Assembly: GCA_963753195.1 (NCBI GenBank)
Contig: CAVWBH010000009.1
Location: 868,001-932,000 of the forward strand
DNA: 64,000 bases
Direction: 5' to 3'
Source of the DNA: Palsa-504 sp963753195
GTDB lineage: Bacteria; Actinomycetota; Actinomycetes; Streptosporangiales; Streptosporangiaceae
The notes below the pieces were generated by a model, which did not search any database, was not told the DNA's origin, and saw only the letters and a list, made by a program, of their open reading frames with translations. Position numbers and translations under genes: made by a program. This document shows positions 25,146-35,465 of this stretch, piece after piece. Position 1 is the stretch's first letter; the number at the start of each line of letters is the position of its first letter.

Positions 25146-27386
25146 CTAGGAGCCGAGGGTGGTCTTCTGCACCTGCATCAGGAATTCGGCGTTGCTCTTG
25201 GTCTTGCGCATCTGCTCCATGAGCAGCTCGAGGGCCTGCTGGGGCTCGAGCGCGTGCAGCACGCGCCGCAGCTGCCAGATGACCTTCAGCTCGTCCGGAG
25301 CGAGCAGGATCTCTTCCTTACGGGTGCTCGACGCGTCCACGTCGACCGCCGGGAAGAGCCGCTTCTCGGCCAGCTCCCGGCGCAGCCGCAGCTCCATGTT
25401 GCCGGTGCCCTTGAACTCCTCGAAGATGACCTCGTCCATCCGGGAGCCGGTCTCGATCAGGGCGGCGGCCAGGATGGTCAGCGAGCCGCCGTTCTCGATG
25501 TTGCGCGCCGCGCCGAAGAACCGCTTCGGCGGGTACAGCGCGGTGGAGTCCACGCCGCCGGACAGGATCCGGCCGCTGGCGGGCGCCGAGTTGTTGTAGG
25601 CACGGCCCAGCCGGGTGATGTTGTCGAGCAGGATGACCACGTCGTGGCCCATCTCGACCAGCCGCTTCGCCCGCTCGATGGCCAGCTCGGCCACGGTGGT
25701 GTGGTCGTCGGCCGGGTGGTCGAAGGTCGAGTGGATGACCTCGCCCTTCACCGTGCGCTGCATGTCGGTGACCTCTTCTGGCCGCTCGTCGACCAGGACG
25801 ACCATGAGGTGGCACTCGGGGTTGTTCGTGGTGATCGCGTTGGCGATGGACTGCAGGATGGTCGTCTTGCCCGCCTTGGGCGGCGAGACGATCAGGCCGC
25901 GCTGGCCCTTGCCGATCGGGCAGATCAGGTCGATGATCCGGGTGATCATGTTGGCCGGGTCGGTCTCCAGGCGGAGCCTATCCTGCGGGTACAGCGGCAC
26001 CAGCTTGGCGAAGTCCGGCCTGGACGCCGAGCGTTCGGGGTCAAGGCCGTTGACCTTGTCCAGCCGCACCAGCGCGTTGAACTTCTCCCGGCGCTCGCCG
26101 TCGCGAGGCTGGCGGACCGCGCCCTCGATGACGTCGCCCTTGCGAAGGCCGTGCTTGCGAACCTGGGACAGCGAGACGTAGACATCGTTCGGCCCGGGCA
26201 GGTAGCCCGTGGTGCGGACGAACGCGTAGCCCTGGGACTCCAGGACGTCCAGGATGCCCGCGATGGGGATGAGCACGTCATCCTCGGCGATCACCAGCTC
26301 GGGCTCGCCCTGGCGGTCACGTCGCCGGTTCCGGTTGCGGAACCGGTCGCGGCTGCGCGTCCGGCGTCCGTCCGCGTCGTCGTCACGGAACTGCTCGGCC
26401 GTCTGGCCCCGGCCCGCGGCCACCGGCTCGCGGCGGTCACCGGCCTGATCCAGGTCGTGGCCCTGGTCGCGGGTGTCGCGGCCCTGGTCGCGGGTGTCGC
26501 GGCCCTGGTCGCGGTCGCGGCCCTGGTCGCGGGTGTCCCGGCTGCCTTGGTCGCGGTCGCGGCCCTGGTCGCGGGTGTCCCGGCTGCCTTGGTCGCGGTC
26601 GCGGCCCTGGTCGCGGGTGTTGCGGCTGGCCTGGTCACGGGTGCCCTGGTCGCGGGTGTCGCGGGCGGCGCCATCGCGGGCCGCACCGTCTCGGCTGGCA
26701 CTGTCGCGGCTGGACTGCTCACGGGTGGTCTGGTCCCGGCCTCGGGACGGCTGGCCGTTCCGGCGGCGGCGGTCGCCGCGCTGGGTGTCAGCCTGAGCGG
26801 CACCCGCGGTGGCCGCCGGGGTGGTGTCGTCCTGGGCTGACCCGTCGTGGACTGCGCTGTCGTGGGCCGCGCCATTGTGGGCTGCGGTGTCGGGGGCTGC
26901 GCCCTCCTGGGCTGCACTGTCCCGGCGGGCGGCCGTTCCGGCCTCCTCGTAGAAGCTGAGCTGCCGCTGCCCGGCTCCGTCCGCGCCGATGCCGCCGGGC
27001 GCTGAGTCACCGAGGCCGGCCTGCGCACCAGCGCCGATGCCGGGCCGGGTAAATGCGTCTGCTTCCATGGCGTCCTGCTTCAGCGGGCGGGTCGCGTCGG
27101 CTCCCGCAGACGCGGCACGCTGGTCCGAACCCCGGCGGGAGGCACTCGTGCCGCCTCCGACCTGCCGCGCCTCGATCGCCTCGATGAGCTGGCTCTTTCG
27201 CATCCGGCCGGCGCCAGGGATGGATAGGGTCTGCGCGATGCGCTGCAGCTCGGGCATGAGCAGCGAGGAAAGGCCGGGACCACCGCGGCTGCGCGACTTG
27301 GACGTCGGTGCCGTCGCTCCTGCGGCCGCGGGGGCATCCTCAGACGCGGTTGGTCCGCCACCGAGGATTTCGGTTGTGTCGCTCAC
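25146..27386 (-). CDS. rho: Transcription termination factor Rho with a long repeat-rich N-terminal arm
   Basis: Rho is a hexameric RNA-dependent helicase that ends transcription. 746 residues, against about 420 in E. coli, because of an insertion between the N-terminal helical region (SSLLMPELQRIAQTLSIPG, about 40-60) and the RNA-binding OSB/cold-shock domain. The insert (about 75-330) is Ala-rich then strongly Arg/Asp-rich with repeats of RDTRDQGRDRDQGS. Core motifs: ILDVLESQGYAFVRTTGYLPGP, Walker A PPKAGKTTILQ, Walker B VVLVDERPEEVTDM, Q-loop/R-loop VVILLDNITRLGRAYN. Long arms are known in actinobacterial Rho. GTG 27386 has a GGAAGGA site upstream. Confidence 0.95.
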   Translation of the reverse strand: MSDTTEILGGGPTASEDAPAAAGATAPTSKSRSRGGPGLSSLLMPELQRIAQTLSIPGAGRMRKSQLIEAIEARQVGGGTSASRRGSDQRAASAGADATRPLKQDAMEADAFTRPGIGAGAQAGLGDSAPGGIGADGAGQRQLSFYEEAGTAARRDSAAQEGAAPDTAAHNGAAHDSAVHDGSAQDDTTPAATAGAAQADTQRGDRRRRNGQPSRGRDQTTREQSSRDSASRDGAARDGAARDTRDQGTRDQASRNTRDQGRDRDQGSRDTRDQGRDRDQGSRDTRDQGRDRDQGRDTRDQGRDTRDQGHDLDQAGDRREPVAAGRGQTAEQFRDDDADGRRTRSRDRFRNRNRRRDRQGEPELVIAEDDVLIPIAGILDVLESQGYAFVRTTGYLPGPNDVYVSLSQVRKHGLRKGDVIEGAVRQPRDGERREKFNALVRLDKVNGLDPERSASRPDFAKLVPLYPQDRLRLETDPANMITRIIDLICPIGKGQRGLIVSPPKAGKTTILQSIANAITTNNPECHLMVVLVDERPEEVTDMQRTVKGEVIHSTFDHPADDHTTVAELAIERAKRLVEMGHDVVILLDNITRLGRAYNNSAPASGRILSGGVDSTALYPPKRFFGAARNIENGGSLTILAAALIETGSRMDEVIFEEFKGTGNMELRLRRELAEKRLFPAVDVDASSTRKEEILLAPDELKVIWQLRRVLHALEPQQALELLMEQMRKTKSNAEFLMQVQKTTLGS
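26450..26662. repeat. Imperfect tandem repeats inside rho
   Basis: Repeats of about 12, 18 and 39-42 bases (plus strand CCTGGTCGCGGGTGTC and variants) encode RDTRDQG/RDRDQGS in the intrinsically disordered arm of Rho. The near-identity of neighbouring units suggests recent slippage expansion; length is probably variable between strains. Confidence 0.85.
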
Positions 27387-27950
27387 TAATGGTCCTTCCA
27401 TGATTCTCGGCCGCCTGGGTGAACCCGCTAGGCCCGTCGACCCTGCACAGCGGTCCCTTGGGCACCGTTGGTCCCTTGAACCACCGTTGATGCGCGCTGC
27501 AATGGTGTGCAGCGAGATTTTCGCGATTGCCGCAACGCTTTGCGTTCCTCCGTGCGTCGCCGTGTACCGCAAGCCAGGGAGATGAGTCGGAAAGCACCCG
27601 GACGGCCGGGCTGCCCGCACCCCTCGTCCTGTGGGGAGAGAGCGAGGCACCCTGCGTCAAAGACCTCGGGTACGGCAACAATACCGTCCCGTTGGAGTTT
27701 TCCGGCTAGCGCCCGGTTTGCCGACGAGCACCCAGTCCCGCACGGGGCACCCGGTGCGCTACCAAGCCTAACACCATGAGGACTCAAGGCATTCCTTCGC
27801 AGCCATCCGTGTCGCGCGGAAAGAAAGCGACGATCCCATGAGGCCCGCCAGCACCCTAGGCTTCCGGCATGCACGGTCCCAGGCGATGAGGTGGTGGCCT
27901 GGGACAGGCGCCATACGCCCGGTCGGGCGGGTTAGCCGCCTTCTCCCGCG
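27387..27950. other. 564-bp rho-thrB intergenic region (rho leader)
   Basis: Minus-strand leader of rho downstream of thrB's stop. Its G+C is clearly lower than coding DNA in parts. No gene is convincing: the 148-codon open frame at 27428-27874 has no ribosome site or recognisable family. The ribosome site GGAAGGA for rho lies at its edge. A long leader would fit autogenous attenuation known for rho in other bacteria, but I see no specific structure that proves it. Confidence 0.5.
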
Positions 27951-28910
27951 TCAGCAGCCCGGCGGGGACTGTGGTTGCAGAACACGCGCACCCTGCCGCT
28001 CAACGTCAAGCGGGCTTATGTGCCATGCAATACCCGTTTCTGTGACGATTGAACCCAACCTGTCCAGGTCGTGACGATATTCAGGGCCGCCGCGCGGGCC
28101 GAGGAACGCGAGCACCGACGGGCCGGCTCCCGACACCACGGCGGGCAGGCCCGCGTCCCGCAGGCGGTGCACCAGTGCGTGCGTCGGCGGCATGGCGCTG
28201 GCCCGGTAGTCCTGGTGCAGCCGGTCCCGGGTCGCTTCGAGCAGGACCTCGCGCCCGGCGCCCGGCTGGGTCAGCGCGGCGATCAGCAGCGCGCTGCGCC
28301 CGGCGTTGACGGCCGCGTCCTGGTGCGGGATCGTCTCGGGCAGCAGCCCCCTGGCCAGGTCGGTGCGCACTGGCGCAGGCGCCACGCAGACCACGGGCGT
28401 GACGGACGGCAGGGGCTCGAGGCGGACCATGCGCGGGCCGTCCGGCGTCAGCCAGGCGATGGTCAGCCCGCCGCCCAGGCACGCCGCCACGTTGTCGGGG
28501 TGCCCTTCGATCTCGCAGGCCAACCCGAGCAGGGCGGCGGCGGACAGCGCGTCCGCAGCCTGCCCGGACAGGGCCCGCGCGGCCAGGATGCCGGCCACGA
28601 TCGCCGCCGCCGAGGAGCCGAGGCCGCGGCCGTGCGGGATCCGGTTCCGGCAGCGCAGCCCGATGCCGGGCGGCTGGCCGCCGGTGACCGCAAACGTGGC
28701 CCGCATGGCCCGGAGCACCAGGTGCTCCTCCCCGACGTCGGCCAGGTCCGCGCCCTCGCCGGTGATCTCGATGGACACCCCAGCCGGAAGGATCCGCGCC
28801 TCCACCTCGTCATGAAGCGTCAGCGCCAGCCCGAGCGCGTCGAAGCCGGGCCCGAGGTTGGCGCTGGTCGCGGGCACCAGCACCCGGGCCGGATCCTCCA
28901 GCCAAGTCAT
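27951..28910 (-). CDS. thrB: Homoserine kinase
   Basis: A 319-residue GHMP kinase phosphorylating homoserine for threonine synthesis. N-terminal VLVPATSANLGPGFDALGLALTL (about 11-33), the ATP-binding GHMP motif PHGRGLGSSAAAIVAG (about 88-103), and the C-terminal VVSGAGPSVLAFL (about 265-277). ATG 28910 (MTWLEDPARV) follows GAGGAG; a start at 28922 is possible. Confidence 0.95.
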   Translation of the reverse strand: MTWLEDPARVLVPATSANLGPGFDALGLALTLHDEVEARILPAGVSIEITGEGADLADVGEEHLVLRAMRATFAVTGGQPPGIGLRCRNRIPHGRGLGSSAAAIVAGILAARALSGQAADALSAAALLGLACEIEGHPDNVAACLGGGLTIAWLTPDGPRMVRLEPLPSVTPVVCVAPAPVRTDLARGLLPETIPHQDAAVNAGRSALLIAALTQPGAGREVLLEATRDRLHQDYRASAMPPTHALVHRLRDAGLPAVVSGAGPSVLAFLGPRGGPEYRHDLDRLGSIVTETGIAWHISPLDVERQGARVLQPQSPPGC

Positions 28911-28958
28911 ACGGCTCCTCACTGGCGGGGTGACGGGTGGGGGTTCCGGTGGGCGGGG

Positions 28959-30031
<1,073 letters not shown>

Positions 30032-30035
<4 letters not shown>

Positions 30036-31339
30036 TCCTCTTCCCCCTCCACGCGCATGACGCTGGCGACCGCGCGAACCATGGACAGCGCCTCGAGATC
30101 GCGGATCGTCGCGGCCAGCGCCGCGTCCCGCGCCGTGTGTGTGACGATCACCAGCTGTGCCTCCTGGCCCCGGCTGGCCTGGCGGACCGCCTCGATGGAG
30201 ACGTCGTGCCGGGCAAAGGCCTCGGCCACCGGAGCCAGCACGCCGGGGCGGTCGTCCACGTCGAGCGAGACGTGGTAGCGGGTGAGCGTCTCCCCCATCG
30301 GCATGACCGGCAGCCCCGCGTAGGTGGAGGCATCCGGCCCGCGCGTGCCCGCCAGCCGGTTCCTGGCCACGGCCACGATGTCGCCGAGCACGGCGCTGGC
30401 GGTCGGCGTGCCGCCCGCGCCCGCCCCGTAGAACATCAGCTGGCCGGCCGAGGAGGCCTCGACGAACACCGCGTTGTACGCCTCGGCCACGGCGGCCAGC
30501 GGGTGCGAGCGCGGGATCATCGCCGGGTGCACGCGGACCGAGATGCCGCCGCCGCAGCGCTCGCAGATGGCCAGCAGCTTGACCACCCGGCCCAGGGCCC
30601 GGGCGCTGATGATATCGGCGGCGGTGACCTCGGTGATGCCCTCGCGGTGCACGTCGGCCGCGCTCACCGGGGTGTGGAAGGCCAGCCCGGCCAGGATGGC
30701 CGCCTTGGCGGCGGCGTCGAACCCCTCGACGTCCGCGGTCGGGTCAGCCTCGGCGTAGCCCAGGGCCTGGGCCTCCTCCAGCGACTCGGCGAAGCCGGCC
30801 CCGGAGGAGTCCATCCGGTCCAGGATGAAGTTGGTGGTGCCGTTGACGATGCCGAGCACGCGGTGGACCGTGTCGCCGACCAGCGATTCCCGCAGCGGCC
30901 GCAGCAACGGGATGGCCCCGGCCACCGAGGCCTCGTAGTACAGGTCGGCCCCGAACTCGCGGGCCGCGGCATAGAGTTCCGCGCCGTTCTCGGCCAGCAG
31001 GGCCTTGTTCGCGGTGACCACCGGCTTACCGCTCTTCAGCGCGTCCAGCAGCAGCGACCTGGCCGGCTCGATGCCGCCGATCACCTCGACCACGATGTCC
31101 ACGTCCGGGCGGCTGACCAGGGCGTGCGCGTCCGTGGTGAGCAGGGCCCGGTCGATCCCGGCGGCCCGGGGATGCCCGACCCGCCGGACCGCGATGCCGG
31201 CCAGCTCCAGCCGGGCGCCGACGCGCAGGGCCAGGTCGTCGGCCTGCTCGACGAGCAGCCGGGCCACCTCGGACCCGACCACGCCGCAGCCGAGCAGGGC
31301 CACCTTCAGTGTGGGGAGGGCGGCGAGCGGGCGGTTCAT
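30032..31339 (-). CDS. hom: Homoserine dehydrogenase
   Basis: 435 residues: NAD(P)-binding domain (LKVALLGCGVVGSEVARLL, 10-28), catalytic domain (ANKALLAENG, GIVNGTTNFILDRM, AEADPTADVEGFDAAAKAAILA) and a C-terminal ACT domain (about 350-430; HVSLDVDDRPGVLAPVAEAFARHDVS) that confers threonine feedback inhibition in related enzymes. The ATG overlaps the lysA stop as ATGA, so lysA and hom are translationally coupled; the branch point between lysine and threonine is thus in one operon. Confidence 0.95.
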
Positions 31340-32748
31340 CCGACGTCCAGGCGCATCAGGTCGTCCATGGTCTCGCGGCGGAGGATCAGGGCCGGGTCGG
31401 CGCCGTCGCCGACCGCCACCACGGCCGGACGGGGGACGTGGTTGTAGTTGCTGGCCAGGGACCGGCAGTAGGCGCCGGTGGCGGCCACGGCCAGCAGGTC
31501 GCCGGTGGCCAGGTCGGACGGCAGCCAGGCGTGCCGGACCACGATGTCGCCGCTCTCGCAGTGCCGGCCCACCACCCGGGTCAGCATCGGCGGGGCCGCG
31601 GACTCGCGGGAGGCCAGCACCGCGGTGTAGGAGGCGTCGTACAGGGCGGTCCTGATGTTGTCGCTCATCCCGCCGTCCACGCTGACGTAGGTCCGCAGCC
31701 CGTCCACGTCCTTGATCGTGCCCACCGTGTACAGCGTCACCATGGACGGCCCGACGATGGCCCGGCCCGGCTCGACGGTCAGCCGGGGCGGGGTCAGGCC
31801 GGTCGCCCGGCACTGCCCGTCGACGATCTGGCGCAGGCTCTGGGCCAGCTCCTTCACTTCCGGCGGGTCGTCCTCCTCGGTATAGGCGATGCCGAACCCG
31901 CCGCCCAGGTCGAGCTCGGCGATCTCGATGCCGTGCTCGTCGCGGATCCGGACGGCCAGCTCGATCACCCGGTGCGCCGCCACCTCGAAGCCGGCCGCGT
32001 CGAAGATCTGCGAGCCGATGTGCGAGTGCAGCCCGGCGAAGTCCAGGCCCGGGCAGGCGATAACCCGCCGCACCGCCTCGTCGGCGGCGCCGGAGGACAG
32101 CGAGAAGCCGAACTTCTGGTCGTCGTGCGCGGTGGCCATGAACTCGTGGGTGTGGGCTTCCACCCCGGTGGTGACCCGGACCAGGACCTTGGGCCGGGCG
32201 GCGGGCCGTTCGGCGGGCGGATCGCCCGCACGGGTCAGGTAGGCCAGCCGGGCGATCTCCTCGAAGGAGTCGGCCACGATGTGCCCCACCCCGGCCGAGA
32301 TCGCGTCGGAAAGCTCGTCCAGAGACTTGTTGTTGCCGTGCATCGTGATCTGCTCGGGCGGCACACCGGCCGACAGGGCCACGGCCAGCTCGCCGCCGGT
32401 GCAGACGTCGACGCCGAGGCCTTCGGCGCTCACCCAGCGCAGCACCGCCCGGGAGCAGAACGCCTTGGCCGCGTAGAACACCCGGGCGGCCGGGCCGAAC
32501 GCATCGATGTACTCGCGGCACCGGGACCGCACGTCGGCCTCGTCGCACACGTACAGGGGCGTGCCGAATTCGGCCGCCAGGTCCCGCACGTCCGCGCCGC
32601 GCAGGGTCAGCACCCCGCCGGAGCGCCGCGCGCCGCGCGGCCAGATGCCGGGATGCAGGGCGTTCAGGTCGCCCGCCGGGACGGGCGGATGGTCGGCGGG
32701 AAGCACGTCACCGTGGCGTGGCCCGGCCGGGTGCGCGACGCGGCTCAT
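31336..32748 (-). CDS. lysA: Diaminopimelate decarboxylase
   Basis: A 470-residue PLP enzyme (fold type III) for the last step of lysine synthesis. The PLP Lys is in VFYAAKAFCS (about 83-92); further motifs are MHGNNKS, GLHSHIGSQ, LDLGGGFGI, VEPGRAIVG and SGDIVVRHAW. The N-terminal extension before ADVRDLAAEFGTPLYV is usual for actinobacteria. Adjacent to nrtL without spacer and coupled to hom. Confidence 0.95.
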   Translation of the reverse strand: MSRVAHPAGPRHGDVLPADHPPVPAGDLNALHPGIWPRGARRSGGVLTLRGADVRDLAAEFGTPLYVCDEADVRSRCREYIDAFGPAARVFYAAKAFCSRAVLRWVSAEGLGVDVCTGGELAVALSAGVPPEQITMHGNNKSLDELSDAISAGVGHIVADSFEEIARLAYLTRAGDPPAERPAARPKVLVRVTTGVEAHTHEFMATAHDDQKFGFSLSSGAADEAVRRVIACPGLDFAGLHSHIGSQIFDAAGFEVAAHRVIELAVRIRDEHGIEIAELDLGGGFGIAYTEEDDPPEVKELAQSLRQIVDGQCRATGLTPPRLTVEPGRAIVGPSMVTLYTVGTIKDVDGLRTYVSVDGGMSDNIRTALYDASYTAVLASRESAAPPMLTRVVGRHCESGDIVVRHAWLPSDLATGDLLAVAATGAYCRSLASNYNHVPRPAVVAVGDGADPALILRRETMDDLMRLDVG

Positions 32749-33705
32749 CTATATCCTCTCCGGCGCGCCGACGCCGAGCAGGGCTAGCCCAGCGGCCAGC
32801 CCGGTCCGCGCCGCGTCCGCCAGCCACAGTCGTTCGGTGCTAATGGTCGGTATCGTCGTGAAGCCAGTAGTGCTCATCGTGTCAATCGTCCGCGCTGCCA
32901 GCTCCACCAGGTACCCGGCGAACTCGTCGGGCCGGCCGCGCCGCGCGGCCATGGCCACCCGTTCCGGGAGCCAGGACAGCGTGTCGAGCAGCGCCAGCTC
33001 GTGAGGAGCCATGAGCAGGCGCGGCTGGAAGCCGTCTGGAGCGGATCCCAGCGAGGCGGCCCAGCGCAGCACGGCAGCAGCGGCGGCATGCGCGTACCGA
33101 ACAGCATAGGCGGGATTGCCGAGCACGTGCCGCGCGAGGAGCGCCGGCTGCGGGGCAGGGCCGCCCGGCGGCATGCGGGCCAGGGCAAACCGGACCGCGT
33201 CGCGGCCTGCGTAGGCGACGGCGGCGGGGATCGGGGAAGGGGTGGCGGGTGGGTCAACCACGGACCGTTCGGCGGAAAAAATTACTGTGGCGCCTGCGGC
33301 GGCGGACAGGCGGGCGGTCAGGTGCGCGGCGAGGGCGGCCCGGGCGGACGGCCAGTCGGGGGCGGTGGTCAGGTCGGTATCGGGGGGGCCGGGCCTGGTG
33401 CGGCCGGCCAGCGCGTCGCTTTGCGCGCAGGCTGGGCCCGCCCGGGGGATGCGGACCGCGAGGCCGGCCAGGGCGTCGTGGGTGACGGTGACGGTGAGGT
33501 AGCCGGGGCTGGTGAGGTCGGCGGCGGCGATCCAGGGGTCGCGGGCTATTAGGCGGGCGGGGAGGGCCGCGGCGGTCTCGGGGGGCAGGCGGAGCGGCAG
33601 GGTGGAGGTGTAGCTGCCGGGCCGCGGGCCCGGGCGGAGCAGGGGGTCGGTGTCCGGCTGGCCGGCCGCGGCCGAAATGGCGCGGCGCAGCTCGGCGGCG
33701 ATCAC
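32749..33705 (-). CDS. nrtL: ArgS-related anticodon-binding protein (NrtL-like)
   Basis: A 318-residue protein related to arginyl-tRNA synthetase: an N-terminal segment like the ArgS additive domain (SYTSTLPLRLP, PGYLTVTV) and a C-terminal DALR anticodon-binding domain (NPAYAVRYAHAAAAAVLRWA, HELALLDTLSWLPERVAMAARRGRPDEFAGYLVELAART). The HIGH/KMSKS catalytic core is missing, so it cannot charge tRNA. A gene like this precedes lysA in streptomycetes and relatives. Its role is unknown; binding of tRNA-Arg is inference. Overlaps the response-regulator stop by 4 bases. Confidence 0.8.
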   Translation of the reverse strand: MIAAELRRAISAAAGQPDTDPLLRPGPRPGSYTSTLPLRLPPETAAALPARLIARDPWIAAADLTSPGYLTVTVTHDALAGLAVRIPRAGPACAQSDALAGRTRPGPPDTDLTTAPDWPSARAALAAHLTARLSAAAGATVIFSAERSVVDPPATPSPIPAAVAYAGRDAVRFALARMPPGGPAPQPALLARHVLGNPAYAVRYAHAAAAAVLRWAASLGSAPDGFQPRLLMAPHELALLDTLSWLPERVAMAARRGRPDEFAGYLVELAARTIDTMSTTGFTTIPTISTERLWLADAARTGLAAGLALLGVGAPERI

Positions 33706-34085
33706 CCGGGGTCGCGACCGACCAGTCCGCGGACGATGCGGATCATCTCGTTCGGGTCGAAGGGCTTGGTCAGGTAGGCGTCGGCGCCGACCTGGGCGCC
33801 GCGGGCCTTGTCGGCCTCCTGGGCCCGGGCGCTGATCAGCACCACCTTGATGTGCGCCGTGTCCGGTGACCTGCGCAGCTGGACCGCGGTCTCCCAGCCG
33901 TCCAGCCGCGGCATCATCACGTCCAGCGTGATGACATCGGGCTCGATGCCGGTCACCTTGTCCAGGCAGTCCTGCCCGTCCACCGCCGTCTCCACCTCGA
34001 AGCCCTCGAGCTGAAGGTTGACCGCGATCAGCCGCCTGATCACCTCGTCGTCATCGACGACGAGCACCCGTCCCAATCCGTGCAT
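33702..34085 (-). CDS. Single-domain response regulator
   Basis: A 127-residue CheY-like receiver without output domain. The acidic pocket DDDE (about 9-12), phospho-acceptor Asp in ITLDVMMPRLDGWE (about 56), the Ser/Thr switch in VLISARAQEAD and Lys in YLTKPFDPNE are all present. ATG 34085 (MHGLGRVLVVDDD) chosen; the frame is open to 34190. First gene of the operon with nrtL and lysA, with no histidine kinase nearby. Confidence 0.88.
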   Translation of the reverse strand: MHGLGRVLVVDDDEVIRRLIAVNLQLEGFEVETAVDGQDCLDKVTGIEPDVITLDVMMPRLDGWETAVQLRRSPDTAHIKVVLISARAQEADKARGAQVGADAYLTKPFDPNEMIRIVRGLVGRDPG

Positions 34086-34182
34086 CACGTCGGTGAGGGT
34101 AGCGGGTTTGGGCGGGTTAGGGTGCGGCATGGCGCGACGTGTCCGCGCGGCGGCTGCGGCTGGTACCCTTTGGTGTCGCACG

Positions 34183-34254
34183 GCCCCCATAGCTCAGGGG
34201 ATAGAGCACCGCCCTCCGGAGGCGGGAGCGCAGGTTCGAATCCTGCTGGGGGCG
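34183..34254 (+). tRNA. tRNA-Arg (anticodon CCG)
   Basis: Acceptor GCCCCCA/TGGGGGC with discriminator G, D-arm GCTC...GAGC, anticodon stem CCGCC/GGCGG closing the loop CTCCGGA with anticodon CCG, and T-arm with GTTCGAATC. CCA is not encoded. A T5 run directly follows (34256-34260), acting as or resembling a terminator. It reads CGG, a frequent arginine codon in this genome. Confidence 0.97.
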
Positions 34255-34298
34255 CTTTTTGTGAGCAGCGCTGACCTGGGAAGACGATCGGGCCGGTC

Positions 34299-34892
34299 TC
34301 ACGGGTGGTCGACCGGGACGGCGCACACCATGCCGTCGCTGAAACCGGCGGGGCCGATGCCGAGGGCCCGGTTGAAACGGCCGCGCATGTTCTCCAAAGC
34401 GACGTGGTGCGTCAGTTCCACGATCTGGCCGTCATCAAGATGGTGCCGGAGCTTGTCGAACAACGCGTCGGAGACATCGGCTGGAGTTCGGGTCATGCCC
34501 ACGGCGTAGTCGAGTACGAGCTTGTCCAGCTCTGAGAACAGCGGGCTTGTCTGATAGCAGGGAAGGTCCAAGAGCTCCTCATCGGTCAGGCCCCACCGGC
34601 GGGAGATGGCCGAACCCATATCGATGCAGAATTCACAGTGGGTGAGGGTGGCCGCCTTCAGTTCGGCGAGTGCGTGGAGCCTCTTGTCCAGACGATGCAA
34701 CTCGGCTGTAGCCTGCTCGAGCTTGGCGTAGCCCTTGAAAAGCACGGGGACATGTGCGTATATCTCCAGCGGCTCTATCATCCGCTCCGTCTGCCGTCCG
34801 GTCAGCTTGCCGATGCTGCGCCGGGTGAAGTAATAGGAAATCTTTATGAACAATCCGGCTCGCGCAGAAGTGACTCCTTTGATGCGGGCCAC
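34299..34892 (-). CDS. Carboxymuconolactone decarboxylase/AhpD-like protein
   Basis: A 197-residue CMD-family protein. The AhpD-type redox motif is intact: ELKAATLTHCEFCIDMGSAISRRWG (Cys-x-x-Cys with a downstream Asp/Ser), placing it among the peroxidase-like members and not the decarboxylases. The C-terminal half (ELDKLVLDYAVGMTRTP, VELTHHVALENMRGRFNRALGI) is also typical. First... last gene of a four-gene minus-strand block with a methyltransferase-like protein, DoxX and TetR regulator. Confidence 0.88.
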   Translation of the reverse strand: MARIKGVTSARAGLFIKISYYFTRRSIGKLTGRQTERMIEPLEIYAHVPVLFKGYAKLEQATAELHRLDKRLHALAELKAATLTHCEFCIDMGSAISRRWGLTDEELLDLPCYQTSPLFSELDKLVLDYAVGMTRTPADVSDALFDKLRHHLDDGQIVELTHHVALENMRGRFNRALGIGPAGFSDGMVCAVPVDHP

Positions 34893-34918
34893 GTGGCTCT
34901 CCTTTCGCCGGTGCTCAA

Positions 34919-35461
34919 TTAGCGGGTACCGGCCTCATGATGTGCTTCCTGTGCAGTGGGCTCACCGGGGGTCCATGGATGCAGCCGGGGAATCCAGGCA
35001 TGCACAGCACGCCGATAAGCTGCGTACTCGGCTCCGAACTTACGGGCCAGCTTGGGTTCTTCGTAGAATCTCGCAGCTGCTGCCCCGACGACCGCCGCCG
35101 CCACGGTGTACTTCAGCAGTCCCGGCGAGCCGAACAGCAATGTCTGGCCGGCCAGGGTGATCAGGAAGCCGGCGTAGATGGGATTGCGCAGGTACCGGTA
35201 GAACCCGCGAACCACCAAACTCGGCGGCGACGCCACCGGCACCGGGGTCCCGTCAGCCTCGACGAACTCGATGAACGATTGGACCACCGGAACGAGGCCC
35301 GCGCAGATAAGCAGCACTCCCACGGCCCGCGCGATCCCCCAGAAAGGCAGCGGCTGGTGGAAATGCCAGTCATCCAGCAGGTACGGGAGCAGACAGCCGA
35401 ACACCCCGCCGATGGCCGCGAACCACCCAACGCTCACGGCTGCAGACGCTGACCGGCGCAT
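34919..35461 (-). CDS. Isoprenylcysteine carboxyl methyltransferase-family membrane protein
   Basis: A 180-residue protein with four to five membrane segments and the ICMT/PEMT-like signature GFYRYLRNPIYAGFLITLAGQTLLFGS and EEPKLARKFGAEYAAYRRAVHAWIP. Members methylate small molecules or lipids; substrate unknown. Start MRRSASAAV (35461) chosen, 4 bases before the DoxX stop. Confidence 0.85.
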   Translation of the reverse strand: MRRSASAAVSVGWFAAIGGVFGCLLPYLLDDWHFHQPLPFWGIARAVGVLLICAGLVPVVQSFIEFVEADGTPVPVASPPSLVVRGFYRYLRNPIYAGFLITLAGQTLLFGSPGLLKYTVAAAVVGAAAARFYEEPKLARKFGAEYAAYRRAVHAWIPRLHPWTPGEPTAQEAHHEAGTR

Positions 35462-35465
35462 GGTC

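Noticed and set aside
26450..26662. CRISPR-like repeat array
   Set aside because: Units are direct, contiguous, coding and without spacers; they belong to Rho.
25092..26840. 582-codon open frame antisense to rho, with Val/Ala repeats
   Set aside because: It is the mirror of the Arg/Asp repeat of Rho; no homology, no ribosome site, and the rho frame is certain.
27428..27874. Possible 148-codon gene in the rho leader
   Set aside because: No recognisable family, no ribosome site, high Arg/Cys content.
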